A DNA stretch of 64,000 nucleotides, taken from positions 248,001-312,000 of the forward strand of contig NZ_CANMIW010000006.1 in NCBI RefSeq assembly GCF_947498005.1, in the 5' to 3' direction. Of the stretch, positions 9,158 to 19,492 are shown in pieces. Every line of letters begins with the position of its first letter. Positions within the stretch are counted from its first letter, which is position 1. This DNA is from an uncultured Winogradskyella sp. Its GTDB lineage: Bacteria; Bacteroidota; Bacteroidia; Flavobacteriales; Flavobacteriaceae. The position numbers and the translations under genes are program-made. The notes beneath the pieces were generated by a model. It did not search any database. It was not told the origin of the DNA and worked only from the letters and a program-made list of their open reading frames with translations.

Positions 9158-12100
9158 TTAAAAATTTAAATTAAATTCAAATAAGAATCTTAAGCCTTCC
9201 ACACTGTTAAACAAATTAAATGTTCCCGAGAGGCTTTCTGCTGCAGTAATCCAAAAACCACCACCATAATCATTATGCCATTTATCTGAATTTTCATTTT
9301 TAAGCCATACTCTACCAACATCAAACCCGCCAAAAACACCAATTTTCAATGGAAGTGTATTTGTTTTAAATTGGTTAAAACTATAACGTAAATCAGTACT
9401 ACCAACTAATGAGTTTCTTCCGGTAAAACGTTCATTTCTAAACCCTCGTAGTCCATTTCGCCCGCCAATATTTGCAGCTTGATAAAAGATTAAGTCATCT
9501 CCAATTCTAAATTGAGTCCTTAAATCTGTTTTTAATACTAATTTTCTATTTTGTGAAAGCGCATTATAAAAACCTAAATTAGAGTTAATATAACCATAAG
9601 TATTTTCTGTTTCTGCAAACTCTGTTTTAACGCCTAAATTGAGTAAAAAGGTCATTCCTCTTGTTGGGTTAAGTCGTTCGTCAAAACTATTATATGTGTA
9701 CTCTCCTTCTATTGCTCCAAATACTCTTCTGTCATAAAATCCATCATTAGTTGCATCACTAAACTCAGAAATGAATCTATCTGAAGACTCATCAATTTCT
9801 ATAGCTTCAAAAACAGTTCTAAAACCATAATTGCTACCAAAATTACCTTTCTTTAGAATTCCAGCTTTGAGCATATAAATACTTGTTCTTACTCTATTGT
9901 AATCTAAATCGAGGTCGTCATCTAAATTGATTGTTTCATTTCCATAACCAAAGAAATTATTTGTGAAATTATCTGAAGTAAATTGCCCTCCAATGTGTAA
10001 GTTCCAATCGTCCTTTATGTTGGCAAATTCTCCATCATAATTTAAAGAGAAGCCTTGCGTCGCAAAATAATAACCACCTTTAAATCGATGTTGATGCGAA
10101 AATGGATTACGTTGAAAGCCTTTCTTAGTCTTAATAAACTGAACTCCCACTAACATTCCATCATCTGGATTAAAACCAATTGCAGGTGTTATCACACTAT
10201 TAGTAACTATATTTTTTTTAAAATCGAATAAATTTAAATTATAGACATCTGTTAACCTTACTACTCCTCTATTATTGACTTTTATAGTATTTGGTTTGCT
10301 TTTGTGATCATACACCTTTATTCGTCTGCCACTATTTATAATATAGGTATCATTTTGTTGACCGCCAATAAGTCTAGTGAAAATTAAATTATTTGCTTTT
10401 CCATTAACTTCAAATATGTCTTTATCGTCTAAACCATAAATCCAGATCTCCTTAGTTGTATCTTTATTAAAAGTTTTATCTACAAGCACTTCACTCTTTT
10501 CACCATCTATAATTCTATAAATTTTTACATTGGTTTCATTATCTCTTAATCTAGTGACTTCTATATAGTCATCCTTATCAGTACCTGTTAAAATCACTAA
10601 CTCATTGAGATATGTATAATAGCGCTCAGCAATATCTATAAGATGAGCTCGTCTTCCCTTTAGTTTAACTTTAATATCTTCTAAAGTTTCATCTTGTACT
10701 TCTTTTGGTACTTTTAAAAACGCCTTATCAATGATTTCATCAGTAATATTCTCCTGAATAAATTTGGCATGTTCAAGCCATTTCTCTTTGGTAGATTTCT
10801 GAACCAAAATACGATCTAGCTTAACTCCTGCTGCGTTCATCCATTCAATATCTTTTAGCTCTGCATCATAGACTTGCAATTGCTTTGTAGAACCAGATAT
10901 AACTTTCATAACATCTAATAACGCTCCATCGAAGTTAGAAAACACTTGATCTCTATCTCTTGGAATTGGCCTATATAGTTTATCACCATTTTCTTGATCA
11001 AATTGTGCCCATCGCCATTGATCTTGATGTCTATCCCAATCGCCAATTAACATATCAAAAAGTCGTGCTCTTACATAAGAATTTTCATCAATTTTATATT
11101 TCTCATCCTCTCTAATTTTCGCAATGATATCATGAGTGCTTTCAATGTCATCAGCGTAACCAAAGTTTCTTTCATCAGTATAATTTTCTTCTGGACGCTC
11201 TTCAATCATATAAAGTTCATCACCATACTCATCATTAAACTTTCCTAAGTTTTTATGTTTTGGAATGTAATATATCTTTGGATTTGTATGGTAAACCTGA
11301 GCAGCGTCAGATAAGTCTGGAACTACTTTAAATGCATATGGATGTGCTGCTGTATAAAAATCTTGAATTAGATCTTCTACTGCGGTTTTCTCAAACTCAT
11401 CTTCTATATGAGTATTTTTAAAAACAACAGTTTGTAAATATTGTGTAGCACTTTTTCGTAACGCCCTCATATTTAGCTCCCTTCCATCCTTGGTTTTTAA
11501 GCGTAACGATTTTGTTTGGTGACCACCACCTGCTCGCACAACCTCTAAACCACCATATAATGTATCTAGTGTAGCCACCTTAGCTTTTATCTTTGTACCA
11601 TAAATATCTCTATAATGACTTCCCCAAACCGACTCAAAAAACCCAGTTTTATCAGTTTCCTCAGCAGTATAAATAGATGTTTCAATTTCTTGTGGAAAAG
11701 TATCAGGCAAAACAGATACGTCATACGTTTTTGTAGGCTCAAATATCATTTTGGTAAATAACTTTTTAGCCTTACCGTTTTCTTCACCGAAAAATGAAAC
11801 CCAACTGCTACCATCTTCATAAATGGTTAATTCTGCAAACCCTTGTTTTCCGTAAGAAAACAATCCATTATTATTAAGATTAGCATAAGATTCTTTAGCT
11901 CCAGATCCTGAGACAATTTGTTTTACATTTTCATTTTCTATATACTGTAAGGTATGTTCATGGCCTGAAACAAAAACAAGGTTCTTAGTATCAAAAGTTA
12001 ACGTTTCAATTCGCTTCATTAATTTATTATAACGCTCATTGTAACGGTCTTGAATAGAAACGCCACCTTGAGTTCTTATCTGTGTAGCCAATGAGGCTAA

Positions 12101-12865
12101 TATTGGTAACGGTATTTTTTTCTGGCCAGGAAAAAGGTGTTTAGAAAAAGCATACTGGCCACCATGCACACCATTTGTATACATTGGGTGATGCATCGCA
12201 AAGACAATTGTTTTGCCTTGAGCTTTTTTAAGTTCCCCTTCTAATTCTTCAAAAAAGCGTTCTCTAGTCTTTATTTCACACTCATCGTTAATAGTTGGAT
12301 GATCATTCCAATTTTCTAAATACCATTGCGTATCAATGACTATTAACTGTACAGTTTCACTAACATCAATACTCTCTAAAGGACATCCATTCTCTGGTTG
12401 AAACGTATTTTTACCGATAGCATCTTCAATATACTTTTCTTCTCTCTTAACTCCTTTAACTCCATCTGCGTACCAATCATGATTGCCAGGAATAAAAAGA
12501 ACTTCGCCATCAAACCCTTTGATTGATAATATTTGGCCATCTAATGCATTTTCTGCTTCAGCCCTTCCTTTTTTATCTTTCTTTGGTAAACCCGCTGGAT
12601 AAATATTATCTCCTAAAAAAATCACAAAGTCCCCTTTAGTACTTTTATTTTTAGTGTAATTGTTAAAAGCTGTAAGACCTTTAGACATTCCGCCTTTAGG
12701 AGATTTCCCTGCATCTCCAATTAGATAGAATACCTTATCTACCTTTTTATTAGGCAAAACACCAGATTTATCATCTTCACTTTTATACAAGGCCTTTTCT
12801 GTTGCGCAAGCGCTTAATATAATTGACGATAGTATAATAATTGTTTTCTTGATAAAATTTCTCAT
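9158..12865 (-). CDS. Outer-membrane lipoprotein: metallophosphoesterase + kinase-like region + BamA-type barrel (paralogue 1)
   Basis: I place the start at the ATG at 12865 (1235 residues) because it gives a clean lipoprotein signal (MRNFIKKT...LSACATEK). The frame extends further upstream only from a GTG. Residues 45-330 form a calcineurin-like phosphoesterase: GDAG about 50, GDNIYP about 87, GNHDW about 128, HHPMYTNG about 226 and SGHEHT about 300. Residues 440-650 carry a Gly-rich loop (AGGGHQTKSLRL), then LFDMLIGDWDRHQDQW about 605 and PIPRDRDQVF about 630. These resemble the catalytic segments of HipA/FAM20/PI-kinase-like folds. From about 890 to the end is a BamA/D15-type beta barrel ending in FEFNLNF, a classic outer-membrane C-terminus with terminal Phe. 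The full paralogue lies at 14375-18052. The phosphate-bearing substrate is unknown. Confidence 0.85.
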   Translation of the reverse strand: MRNFIKKTIIILSSIILSACATEKALYKSEDDKSGVLPNKKVDKVFYLIGDAGKSPKGGMSKGLTAFNNYTKNKSTKGDFVIFLGDNIYPAGLPKKDKKGRAEAENALDGQILSIKGFDGEVLFIPGNHDWYADGVKGVKREEKYIEDAIGKNTFQPENGCPLESIDVSETVQLIVIDTQWYLENWNDHPTINDECEIKTRERFFEELEGELKKAQGKTIVFAMHHPMYTNGVHGGQYAFSKHLFPGQKKIPLPILASLATQIRTQGGVSIQDRYNERYNKLMKRIETLTFDTKNLVFVSGHEHTLQYIENENVKQIVSGSGAKESYANLNNNGLFSYGKQGFAELTIYEDGSSWVSFFGEENGKAKKLFTKMIFEPTKTYDVSVLPDTFPQEIETSIYTAEETDKTGFFESVWGSHYRDIYGTKIKAKVATLDTLYGGLEVVRAGGGHQTKSLRLKTKDGRELNMRALRKSATQYLQTVVFKNTHIEDEFEKTAVEDLIQDFYTAAHPYAFKVVPDLSDAAQVYHTNPKIYYIPKHKNLGKFNDEYGDELYMIEERPEENYTDERNFGYADDIESTHDIIAKIREDEKYKIDENSYVRARLFDMLIGDWDRHQDQWRWAQFDQENGDKLYRPIPRDRDQVFSNFDGALLDVMKVISGSTKQLQVYDAELKDIEWMNAAGVKLDRILVQKSTKEKWLEHAKFIQENITDEIIDKAFLKVPKEVQDETLEDIKVKLKGRRAHLIDIAERYYTYLNELVILTGTDKDDYIEVTRLRDNETNVKIYRIIDGEKSEVLVDKTFNKDTTKEIWIYGLDDKDIFEVNGKANNLIFTRLIGGQQNDTYIINSGRRIKVYDHKSKPNTIKVNNRGVVRLTDVYNLNLFDFKKNIVTNSVITPAIGFNPDDGMLVGVQFIKTKKGFQRNPFSHQHRFKGGYYFATQGFSLNYDGEFANIKDDWNLHIGGQFTSDNFTNNFFGYGNETINLDDDLDLDYNRVRTSIYMLKAGILKKGNFGSNYGFRTVFEAIEIDESSDRFISEFSDATNDGFYDRRVFGAIEGEYTYNSFDERLNPTRGMTFLLNLGVKTEFAETENTYGYINSNLGFYNALSQNRKLVLKTDLRTQFRIGDDLIFYQAANIGGRNGLRGFRNERFTGRNSLVGSTDLRYSFNQFKTNTLPLKIGVFGGFDVGRVWLKNENSDKWHNDYGGGFWITAAESLSGTFNLFNSVEGLRFLFEFNLNF

Positions 12866-13095
12866 GTGTATATTTATAATGTAAAGGTATATTAGATTAG
12901 TTAATGGATTTAATAACAATCTTAAAATATTAATCCATTTACGCACATTAGCGCGTAGAATTTATAAAATAGTAATTACCATTAGAAAAACAACAAAAAT
13001 TGAATTGGTTATACCGCATCTTTAAAAAAATTACGACATAAACAACCAAAGTCTAATACTATCAATTCTGACTGTTATCTTTTATAAATAATTCT

Positions 13096-14319
13096 CTAAT
13101 CTTGAAGTAATTGCGTTTCAAAGATTAATTCACTCGCTATAGTTTTATGTACAGGACAACGCGACGATATTTCTTTTAATCGCTCTCTTTGATCAGAATC
13201 TAAGTTACCAATAAACTTAAGCTTTTTACTGATATGATCTAAGTATTTTGGCTTATCAACTTCTAATTTTAGGTCATCACTGTGCTTTCTAGAATGCGAA
13301 ACGTAAACATAAACCTCCTTTAAATCCCAATGTTTTCGCTCTGCATACATTTTTAGTGTCATTACAGTACAAGCTGCTAAGGCGGCATTGAGATACTCGT
13401 AAGGAGAAGGACCAAAATCATTACCACCAATACTTATGGGTTCATCTGCAATTAAAGCATGGTTTTTAGTTTGAATAGTTGTTGTAAAGTTATCTTCTAC
13501 AATGTTGAGATGACCGACCAATTGTTCGCCTTCTGTACTAATCATTTTATTTTCTTCTTTAGGAAAATAACGTTTTGCCCAAGTCCCAATCATTTCACCA
13601 GCATATTGGCTATCAATTACATCTGTTAATAAATGATCTGCATTATCTAAAGTAATGAAGCTTTTAGGATGTAAGGCCGTTTTATACAACTTCTCAGCGT
13701 TTTCTACACCAACAATTTTATCAAAAGGCGAATGCATTATTAATAATGGCTTACGAAGATTTTTTACAACTTCTGGTAAATCTATTTTATCAAATTCTTT
13801 AACGAAATCATTATTTATCACAAATGGTCGCCCACCAATATTTACCTCTACATCATTGGTTGCGTTATTATCATCTATTTGATGAGAGAACAAATGTTTA
13901 ACATGATCTACTGTTGCTGGTGCACCAATTGTTGCTACTGCTTTAACATCTGCAATTCTTGAAGCCGCTACAAGTACAGCTGCACCTCCTAAAGAATGCC
14001 CAACTAATAAACTTGGTGCTGTATAAGCTTGCGATATATATGCATGAACATCTATTAAATCTTCTACATTAGCAGAAAAATGGCTATCTGCAAATTTGCC
14101 TTCACTTTTGCCTAAACCTGTAAAATCAAATCTTATGACTCCAAAACCTTGTTGTGTCAGTGTTCTACTCACATTCCTAGCTGCATTGAGATTACTACTA
14201 CATGTAAAACAATGCGCAAAAATGGCAAAGTAATTTGGCTTTTGATTTGCAGGCAACTCTAGATGAGCACTTAAAATATCTCCTTTTCTATTTTCAATTT
14301 TTAATTTTGTGTTTTTCAT
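13096..14319 (-). CDS. Alpha/beta hydrolase - OsmC fusion
   Basis: A 407-residue fusion. Residues 1-255 are an alpha/beta hydrolase with the nucleophile elbow [12 protein letters not shown] (Ser about 108), an Asp in HSPFDKIVG and a His in NADHLLTD. Residues 265-407 are an OsmC/YhfA domain with the two redox cysteines in [16 protein letters not shown] and [10 protein letters not shown]. OsmC proteins reduce organic peroxides with these Cys residues, so the fusion suggests handling of esterified or acylated peroxide substrates, but this is inference. The same fusion is common in Bacteroidota. It lies between the two giant metallophosphoesterase/barrel genes, with 230 bp and 55 bp gaps. Confidence 0.9.
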   Translation of the reverse strand: MKNTKLKIENRKGDILSAHLELPANQKPNYFAIFAHCFTCSSNLNAARNVSRTLTQQGFGVIRFDFTGLGKSEGKFADSHFSANVEDLIDVHAYISQAYTAPSLLVGHSLGGAAVLVAASRIADVKAVATIGAPATVDHVKHLFSHQIDDNNATNDVEVNIGGRPFVINNDFVKEFDKIDLPEVVKNLRKPLLIMHSPFDKIVGVENAEKLYKTALHPKSFITLDNADHLLTDVIDSQYAGEMIGTWAKRYFPKEENKMISTEGEQLVGHLNIVEDNFTTTIQTKNHALIADEPISIGGNDFGPSPYEYLNAALAACTVMTLKMYAERKHWDLKEVYVYVSHSRKHSDDLKLEVDKPKYLDHISKKLKFIGNLDSDQRERLKEISSRCPVHKTIASELIFETQLLQD

Positions 14320-14374
14320 AATATACGCGATTCATCTATAGGTCTACAAATAATATGAAACCTTACCCAAATTT

Positions 14375-17300
14375 TTAAAAATCAAAGCCTAATTTAAATG
14401 CAAAACGCACACCTTCATCACTATTAAAAGCTGATAAATTAAGCGTTAATAAGTCTGCTGCAATAGCAAAAACGCCTCCACCAATTGACGTATTCCAATG
14501 GTCAGAATTCCCATTACTAATCCAAACTTTACCGTAATCAAAACCTCCATACAACCCAAGTTTCATAGGTGTTATGACAGTCCTTACTTTAGTTAGGTTT
14601 AATCTTAAATCTGTACTTTGTACAAAAGCACTTTTACCATTAAATCTTTGGTTTCTATAACCTCTTAAACCGTTATTAGCTCCTATTGTTGCGCCTTGGT
14701 AAAACTCATAATTATCTCCAATATTAAAATGTCCTCTAAGCTTTGTTGCCAATACTAATTGACCATTTGGAACCAATTTATAATCTAACCCAAACTCAGA
14801 TATTACATAACCAAACCCTTTTGAGGTTTCTACATTATTTCTAAATCCGCCATGAATATTAAATAAGAATCCTAATGTTGGAAATACTTCAGTATCTGAA
14901 TGTGCAAATTGGTAAGTGGCATCTGCTCCATAAAAAACATTTTCAACTTCTATATTATCACCAATTACCGAATTAATAAATCGTCCTTCCGTTTTTTCTA
15001 CTTCTATAGACTCATAGGTTAAACCAAATTTAAAACTTGCACCATATCTACCTATCCATTTAAGAGACGGTTCAAACTTTAAGGTTTGAAGTTTTACTCT
15101 ATTGTAATCTAAATTAACATCTAATCCATCTGATGTATCATCTTCTGGGTTTAATGAATCATTTCCATAACCAAAGAAATTAAATGCATAATTAGGGCTA
15201 GTAAAACGCAAATCTATACCTAAATTAAAATTACCAACTACTTTCGCAAAATCACCTATATAGTTTAATTCATAACCTTCAGTTGCAAAGTAGTAAGCTG
15301 CTGAAAGTTTATGCTGAGCAGTAAACGGATTACGCACAAAGCCATAAGTTGTGTAAACATTTTGAATCCCTAACTTAAATCCGTCATCAGGATTTGCGCC
15401 TAATGTTGGGATGATTTGGTTCGTACTATTTTTGAGTTTCTTATAATCGTACACATTTGTTTCATAATCATCAGTTAATATTATACGTCCTTTATCTGTA
15501 ACAAATGTGTTTTTTTTGGATTTGTAATCATAGCAAATTAAACGTTTTCCATTTTCAATGTTATACTTATCATTATTTTGACCTCCTATTAAAATTACTT
15601 TGATATAGCTATCACCTTCTCCTGTGACCTCAAATACATCATCGTCGTCTAATGCATAGATCCAAATTTCTTTAGTTTCATTTTTATTATACGTTCTCTC
15701 GTGAAACTTATCCTTTTTTTCTCCTTTTTTAATCCTGTAAACTGTAACTTTTGTTTGTCCATTTGGTAAACGTTGTATATCAAACCAATCGTCTTTATTA
15801 GTCCCTTTAATAACGGCATACTCATTGAGTAATTCAAAATAACGATCTGATATCGCTTGAAGATTACCTCGTCTAGCTTTCAATTTTTTCTTAATATCCT
15901 TAATAGACTCACTTGGCATTTCATTTGGAATATTTGCAAAAGCTTTTTCTATGACTTCATCCGTGATACCTTCTTGTATAATTTTTACCTGCGCATCCCA
16001 ATCTACTTTACCAGATCTCACTATAATTTCCATATCTAGCGGATAAGGTTCTACATTAACACCTTTTACATCTACTAAATCATTAGAATACGCCCTCAAT
16101 AAACGTGCAGTTGGCATTAGTTTAACGGCTGTACCCAAAAGAAAACCATCTGACATTTTTGAGAACGCTTGATCACGATCTCTTGGCATTGGTCTATATA
16201 TTTTTTTCCCATCTTCCTTAAATTCTATCCAGCGCCATTGATCTTGATGCCTATCCCAATCACCAATTAGCATATCAAACAATCTTGCTTTTATATACGA
16301 AGGCTCATCTATGATTATATCTTCATCTTTATGAATTTTTTTCATCATATCAAGCGTTGATAACAATTCATTTTGAAACCCAAAACTTGCTTTGTCATTA
16401 TGACCTTCAGATGTATGTTCTTCAATCATATAAAGTTCATCACCATAGTCGTTATTATATTCTCCTAATCGTTCTTGTTTTGGTACAAAATAGAGAACCG
16501 GATTTGTATGATAAACACCAATTGCATCTGCTAAATCTCCAATAATCAATGGCGCATATGGATAAGAACCTGCAAAAACATCTAAAATTAAATCTTCGGT
16601 CGCAGTATTATCAAACTGACCATCAATAAACTGATCTTTAAAAAGTACAGCTTGTAGATATTGAAGAGCTTGTTTACGGACAGCTCGCATCACATATTGT
16701 GTTCCGTTTTTATCTTCTAACCTTAAGGATTTAGACTGATTTCCACCACCTTGCCTTACAGGAACTAAACCACCATATAGTGTGTCTAACTTTACATTTG
16801 GCACCATAACTTTGGTACTAAACTCTTTTCTATAACGATCTCCCCAAAGGAATTTTCGAAACCCAGTAACATCCGTTTCTTCTGTTGCATAAATAGAAGC
16901 CGTTGTATGCGACTCTAAATTTTCTTTATATGTTTTAAGTTCTAATGGTGCATCTTGCGGAAAAACTTCTGTTTCAAATACAATTGCATCTTCATCGGAT
17001 GAATAGAAGGATACATGGGTAGAACCATCTGTGTAAACACGTAACGTAGCATAACCTGGTGTACTATATCCAAAAATACCAGCACCAACATTTCTTACAG
17101 CAGACACATTAGATCCTGAACCAGAAACAATTTGACGTAAATTATCATCAATTAAATATTGCAAACTGTGTTCATGACCAGATACAAAAACAACCTTATC
17201 ATTTACTTGCGCTAGCGTTACTAAACGCTTTTTTAATTCGTTGTAGTACGCATTTTGTAAATCTGTTTCTACACGACCACTTGTTTTTCTAAAAACATTA

Positions 17301-18052
17301 TTTAAAGTTCCTACAATTGGTGCAGGTGACCAGTTACTTTTTACACTAAACTGACCACCATGAGGACCATTAGTATACATGGGATGATGCAATGCTATAA
17401 TTGTAGTTTTGCCTCGCGCTTTTTTAACTAAATCACTAAACTCATCTAAAAAATTCTGTCTTGTTTTTAATTCGCAGTCGTCATTAATAGTTGGTTGCTC
17501 GTCCCAATTGTTTATGTACCAATGCGTATCAACCAGAATAAGTTCAATGTCATCTGAAACATGAATTTTATCAATAGAACATCCATCTTCAGGTAAAAAA
17601 CTATCTTTCCCTAATTCTTTTTCAACTATTTTTTCTTGGGCTTTTAAACCTTTGATTCCAGAATACCAATCCTGATTTCCTGGCAGAAAAATAGTTTTAC
17701 CTTCAAAATTTTTAACTGCTTCCGTTTGCAACAGCAGCCTATGTTTTGCTAAATCATAAAATTTTGATGATTTATTTGGAATACCTTTTGGGTAGACATT
17801 ATCACCTAAAAAAATAGCCGTACTCTTTTTATCTGCTTTTTCCAATTCAACTTTAAAAGCTTTTAAAGCATCAAAACTTTCGCCTAGGTTTGAGTCACCT
17901 GCATTACCAATAAGATAAAATGTATGCGCTAATTCTTTATGTTTTGGCTGGGCAACTTCTGCATCACGTACAACTTGTTTTTTATAAGTTGCACACGCAT
18001 TAAAAACTAATATTGAGACTAAAAAAATCCCGTACTTGTATACTATTTTCAT
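14375..18052 (-). CDS. Outer-membrane lipoprotein: metallophosphoesterase + kinase-like region + BamA-type barrel (paralogue 2)
   Basis: A 1225-residue paralogue of the 9158-12865 product with the same domain order. It has a lipoprotein signal (ending FNACATYKK) and a phosphoesterase with GNAGDS, GDNVYPKG, GNQDW, HHPMYTNGPHGG and SGHEHSLQY. Here the usual GNHD His is Gln (PGNQDWYSG), a metal-site change that the other copy does not have. The middle region has RQGGGNQSKSLRL about 436, FDMLIGDWDRHQDQW about 600 and PMPRDRDQAF about 625. The C-terminal beta barrel ends in FKLGFDF. A TAnnTTTG match (minus strand, 18070-18077) lies 18 bp upstream of the ATG. It is the first gene of the minus-strand run that includes the hydrolase-OsmC fusion. 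Confidence 0.85.
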   Translation of the reverse strand: MKIVYKYGIFLVSILVFNACATYKKQVVRDAEVAQPKHKELAHTFYLIGNAGDSNLGESFDALKAFKVELEKADKKSTAIFLGDNVYPKGIPNKSSKFYDLAKHRLLLQTEAVKNFEGKTIFLPGNQDWYSGIKGLKAQEKIVEKELGKDSFLPEDGCSIDKIHVSDDIELILVDTHWYINNWDEQPTINDDCELKTRQNFLDEFSDLVKKARGKTTIIALHHPMYTNGPHGGQFSVKSNWSPAPIVGTLNNVFRKTSGRVETDLQNAYYNELKKRLVTLAQVNDKVVFVSGHEHSLQYLIDDNLRQIVSGSGSNVSAVRNVGAGIFGYSTPGYATLRVYTDGSTHVSFYSSDEDAIVFETEVFPQDAPLELKTYKENLESHTTASIYATEETDVTGFRKFLWGDRYRKEFSTKVMVPNVKLDTLYGGLVPVRQGGGNQSKSLRLEDKNGTQYVMRAVRKQALQYLQAVLFKDQFIDGQFDNTATEDLILDVFAGSYPYAPLIIGDLADAIGVYHTNPVLYFVPKQERLGEYNNDYGDELYMIEEHTSEGHNDKASFGFQNELLSTLDMMKKIHKDEDIIIDEPSYIKARLFDMLIGDWDRHQDQWRWIEFKEDGKKIYRPMPRDRDQAFSKMSDGFLLGTAVKLMPTARLLRAYSNDLVDVKGVNVEPYPLDMEIIVRSGKVDWDAQVKIIQEGITDEVIEKAFANIPNEMPSESIKDIKKKLKARRGNLQAISDRYFELLNEYAVIKGTNKDDWFDIQRLPNGQTKVTVYRIKKGEKKDKFHERTYNKNETKEIWIYALDDDDVFEVTGEGDSYIKVILIGGQNNDKYNIENGKRLICYDYKSKKNTFVTDKGRIILTDDYETNVYDYKKLKNSTNQIIPTLGANPDDGFKLGIQNVYTTYGFVRNPFTAQHKLSAAYYFATEGYELNYIGDFAKVVGNFNLGIDLRFTSPNYAFNFFGYGNDSLNPEDDTSDGLDVNLDYNRVKLQTLKFEPSLKWIGRYGASFKFGLTYESIEVEKTEGRFINSVIGDNIEVENVFYGADATYQFAHSDTEVFPTLGFLFNIHGGFRNNVETSKGFGYVISEFGLDYKLVPNGQLVLATKLRGHFNIGDNYEFYQGATIGANNGLRGYRNQRFNGKSAFVQSTDLRLNLTKVRTVITPMKLGLYGGFDYGKVWISNGNSDHWNTSIGGGVFAIAADLLTLNLSAFNSDEGVRFAFKLGFDF

Positions 18053-18271
18053 AAAAAAGGGTTGGTATTCAAAAATACGAATTAATTACCCTATTGTAGA
18101 ATCTTAAAAAACTGAATTATAAGGTAATTAAATGACTATGAATCGTTGAAACAGGAATTAGTAAGTTAACGAACCTAACAACTGTTAAAAATAAAACGAG
18201 AAATAGGATTGCTAACTCAAATATTAACTAAGCTTATAAAAAATTCTTAATTTAGTCTCACAATTTATTAT

Positions 18272-19492
18272 ATGAAGAACATTGTAGTAGAAGCAGAAAA
18301 ATACGTTATAGCTTATTTAAATAGTAATTTAGATGCCTCATTTGTATATCATAACCTTGCGCATACGCAAAGGGTTGTTGGTAAAGTGAACGAACTTTTG
18401 GAAGAAGGTCCTTTAAACGAAACCGAAAAAGATCAATTGTTAGTTGCTGCTTGGTTTCATGATACTGGATTTACTAAAACTATCGAAGGGCACGAGCAGG
18501 AAAGTGTAAAAATAGCAACGGAATTTTTAAAATCTCAAAATGTTTCTGATAAAACTATTGAAAGCATTTCCGCTATTATTTTAGCTACTACAATGGGTTA
18601 CCAACCTACTAATAAATTAGAGGGTTATATTAAAGATGCAGATTGTGCACATTTATCTAGTAAAAACTACCGCAAATACGCGTCTTTATTAAGAAAAGAA
18701 TGGGAACTGACTTTAGGTAAAAAAGTATCTAAGACTGAATGGATAAAAGAAAATATTGCCTTTTTAACCAACCATAGTTTTTACACCGACTTAGCAACAA
18801 AGAAATGGGAAGGTCGTAAAGGGAAAAATTTAGCCAACCTTTTACAAAATCAAAATAAAGTAAAAGCAAATACAGAAAAATTAAAACAGAAAAAGGCAGA
18901 ATTAAATTTTAAGAAAGCAAAGTTAGACTTACCAGATCGTGGTATAGAAACTATGTTTAGAGTTGCATTAAGAAATCACATTACATTAAGTGATATTGCA
19001 GACACAAAAGCTAATATTTTATTATCTGTAAATGCCATTATCATCTCGTTAGTCTTATCTAACTTAGTTTCTAAACTAGATAACCCTACAAACGAATATC
19101 TTATTTGGCCAACGTTCATTTTTACAATATTTACAGTTGTATCAATTGTTTTGTCTGTAATAGCAACACGACCGAATGTAACTAGCGGAAAATTCACAAA
19201 GGAGGATGTCGCTAATAAAAAAGTAAACTTGTTATTCTTTGGAAACTTTCACAAAATGAAACTTGAAGAGTTTGAATGGGCAATGGAGGAAATGATGCAA
19301 GACAAGGAATACCTTTACGGATCACTGACTAAAGATCTCTATTTCCTCGGTTTAGTTTTAAATAGAAAGTATAAGATTTTAAGACTGACCTATACCTTTT
19401 TTGCGATTGGGATTGTAGTTAGTGTAATATCGTTTGCTATAGCTTTTCAACTATCTGGCCAAGAATCTCCAATAACTACAATTGTAAATTAA
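18272..19492 (+). CDS. HD-domain protein fused to a Pycsar-type transmembrane effector
   Basis: A 406-residue two-part protein. Residues 1-190 are an HD phosphohydrolase domain: YHNLAHTQRV (first His about 26-30), WFHDTGF (HD about 70), a His in EGHEQES and a late Asp in KDADCAHL. Residues 225-400 match the Pycsar effector transmembrane family (DUF5706): NHITLSDIADTKANILLSVNAIIIS with one helix, a second helix FTIFTVVSIVLSVIAT followed by RPN, then LLFFGNFHKM, and a last helix near the C-terminus. In Pycsar systems a cyclase makes cCMP or cUMP on phage infection and this membrane domain then kills the cell. No nucleotide cyclase is visible nearby. It converges with the GAF gene and overlaps it by 4 bp. 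Confidence 0.85.
   Translation: MKNIVVEAEKYVIAYLNSNLDASFVYHNLAHTQRVVGKVNELLEEGPLNETEKDQLLVAAWFHDTGFTKTIEGHEQESVKIATEFLKSQNVSDKTIESISAIILATTMGYQPTNKLEGYIKDADCAHLSSKNYRKYASLLRKEWELTLGKKVSKTEWIKENIAFLTNHSFYTDLATKKWEGRKGKNLANLLQNQNKVKANTEKLKQKKAELNFKKAKLDLPDRGIETMFRVALRNHITLSDIADTKANILLSVNAIIISLVLSNLVSKLDNPTNEYLIWPTFIFTIFTVVSIVLSVIATRPNVTSGKFTKEDVANKKVNLLFFGNFHKMKLEEFEWAMEEMMQDKEYLYGSLTKDLYFLGLVLNRKYKILRLTYTFFAIGIVVSVISFAIAFQLSGQESPITTIVN

Noticed and set aside
12866..12946. GTG-initiated N-terminal extension of the metallophosphoesterase/barrel protein
   Set aside because: The extension puts 27 residues before a perfect lipoprotein signal peptide, so the ATG at 12865 is the better start.
18053..18271. 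Gap upstream of the HD/effector gene as a defence-island boundary or cyclase remnant
   Set aside because: No readable frame with similarity to a nucleotide cyclase and no repeats or mobile-element ends were seen.
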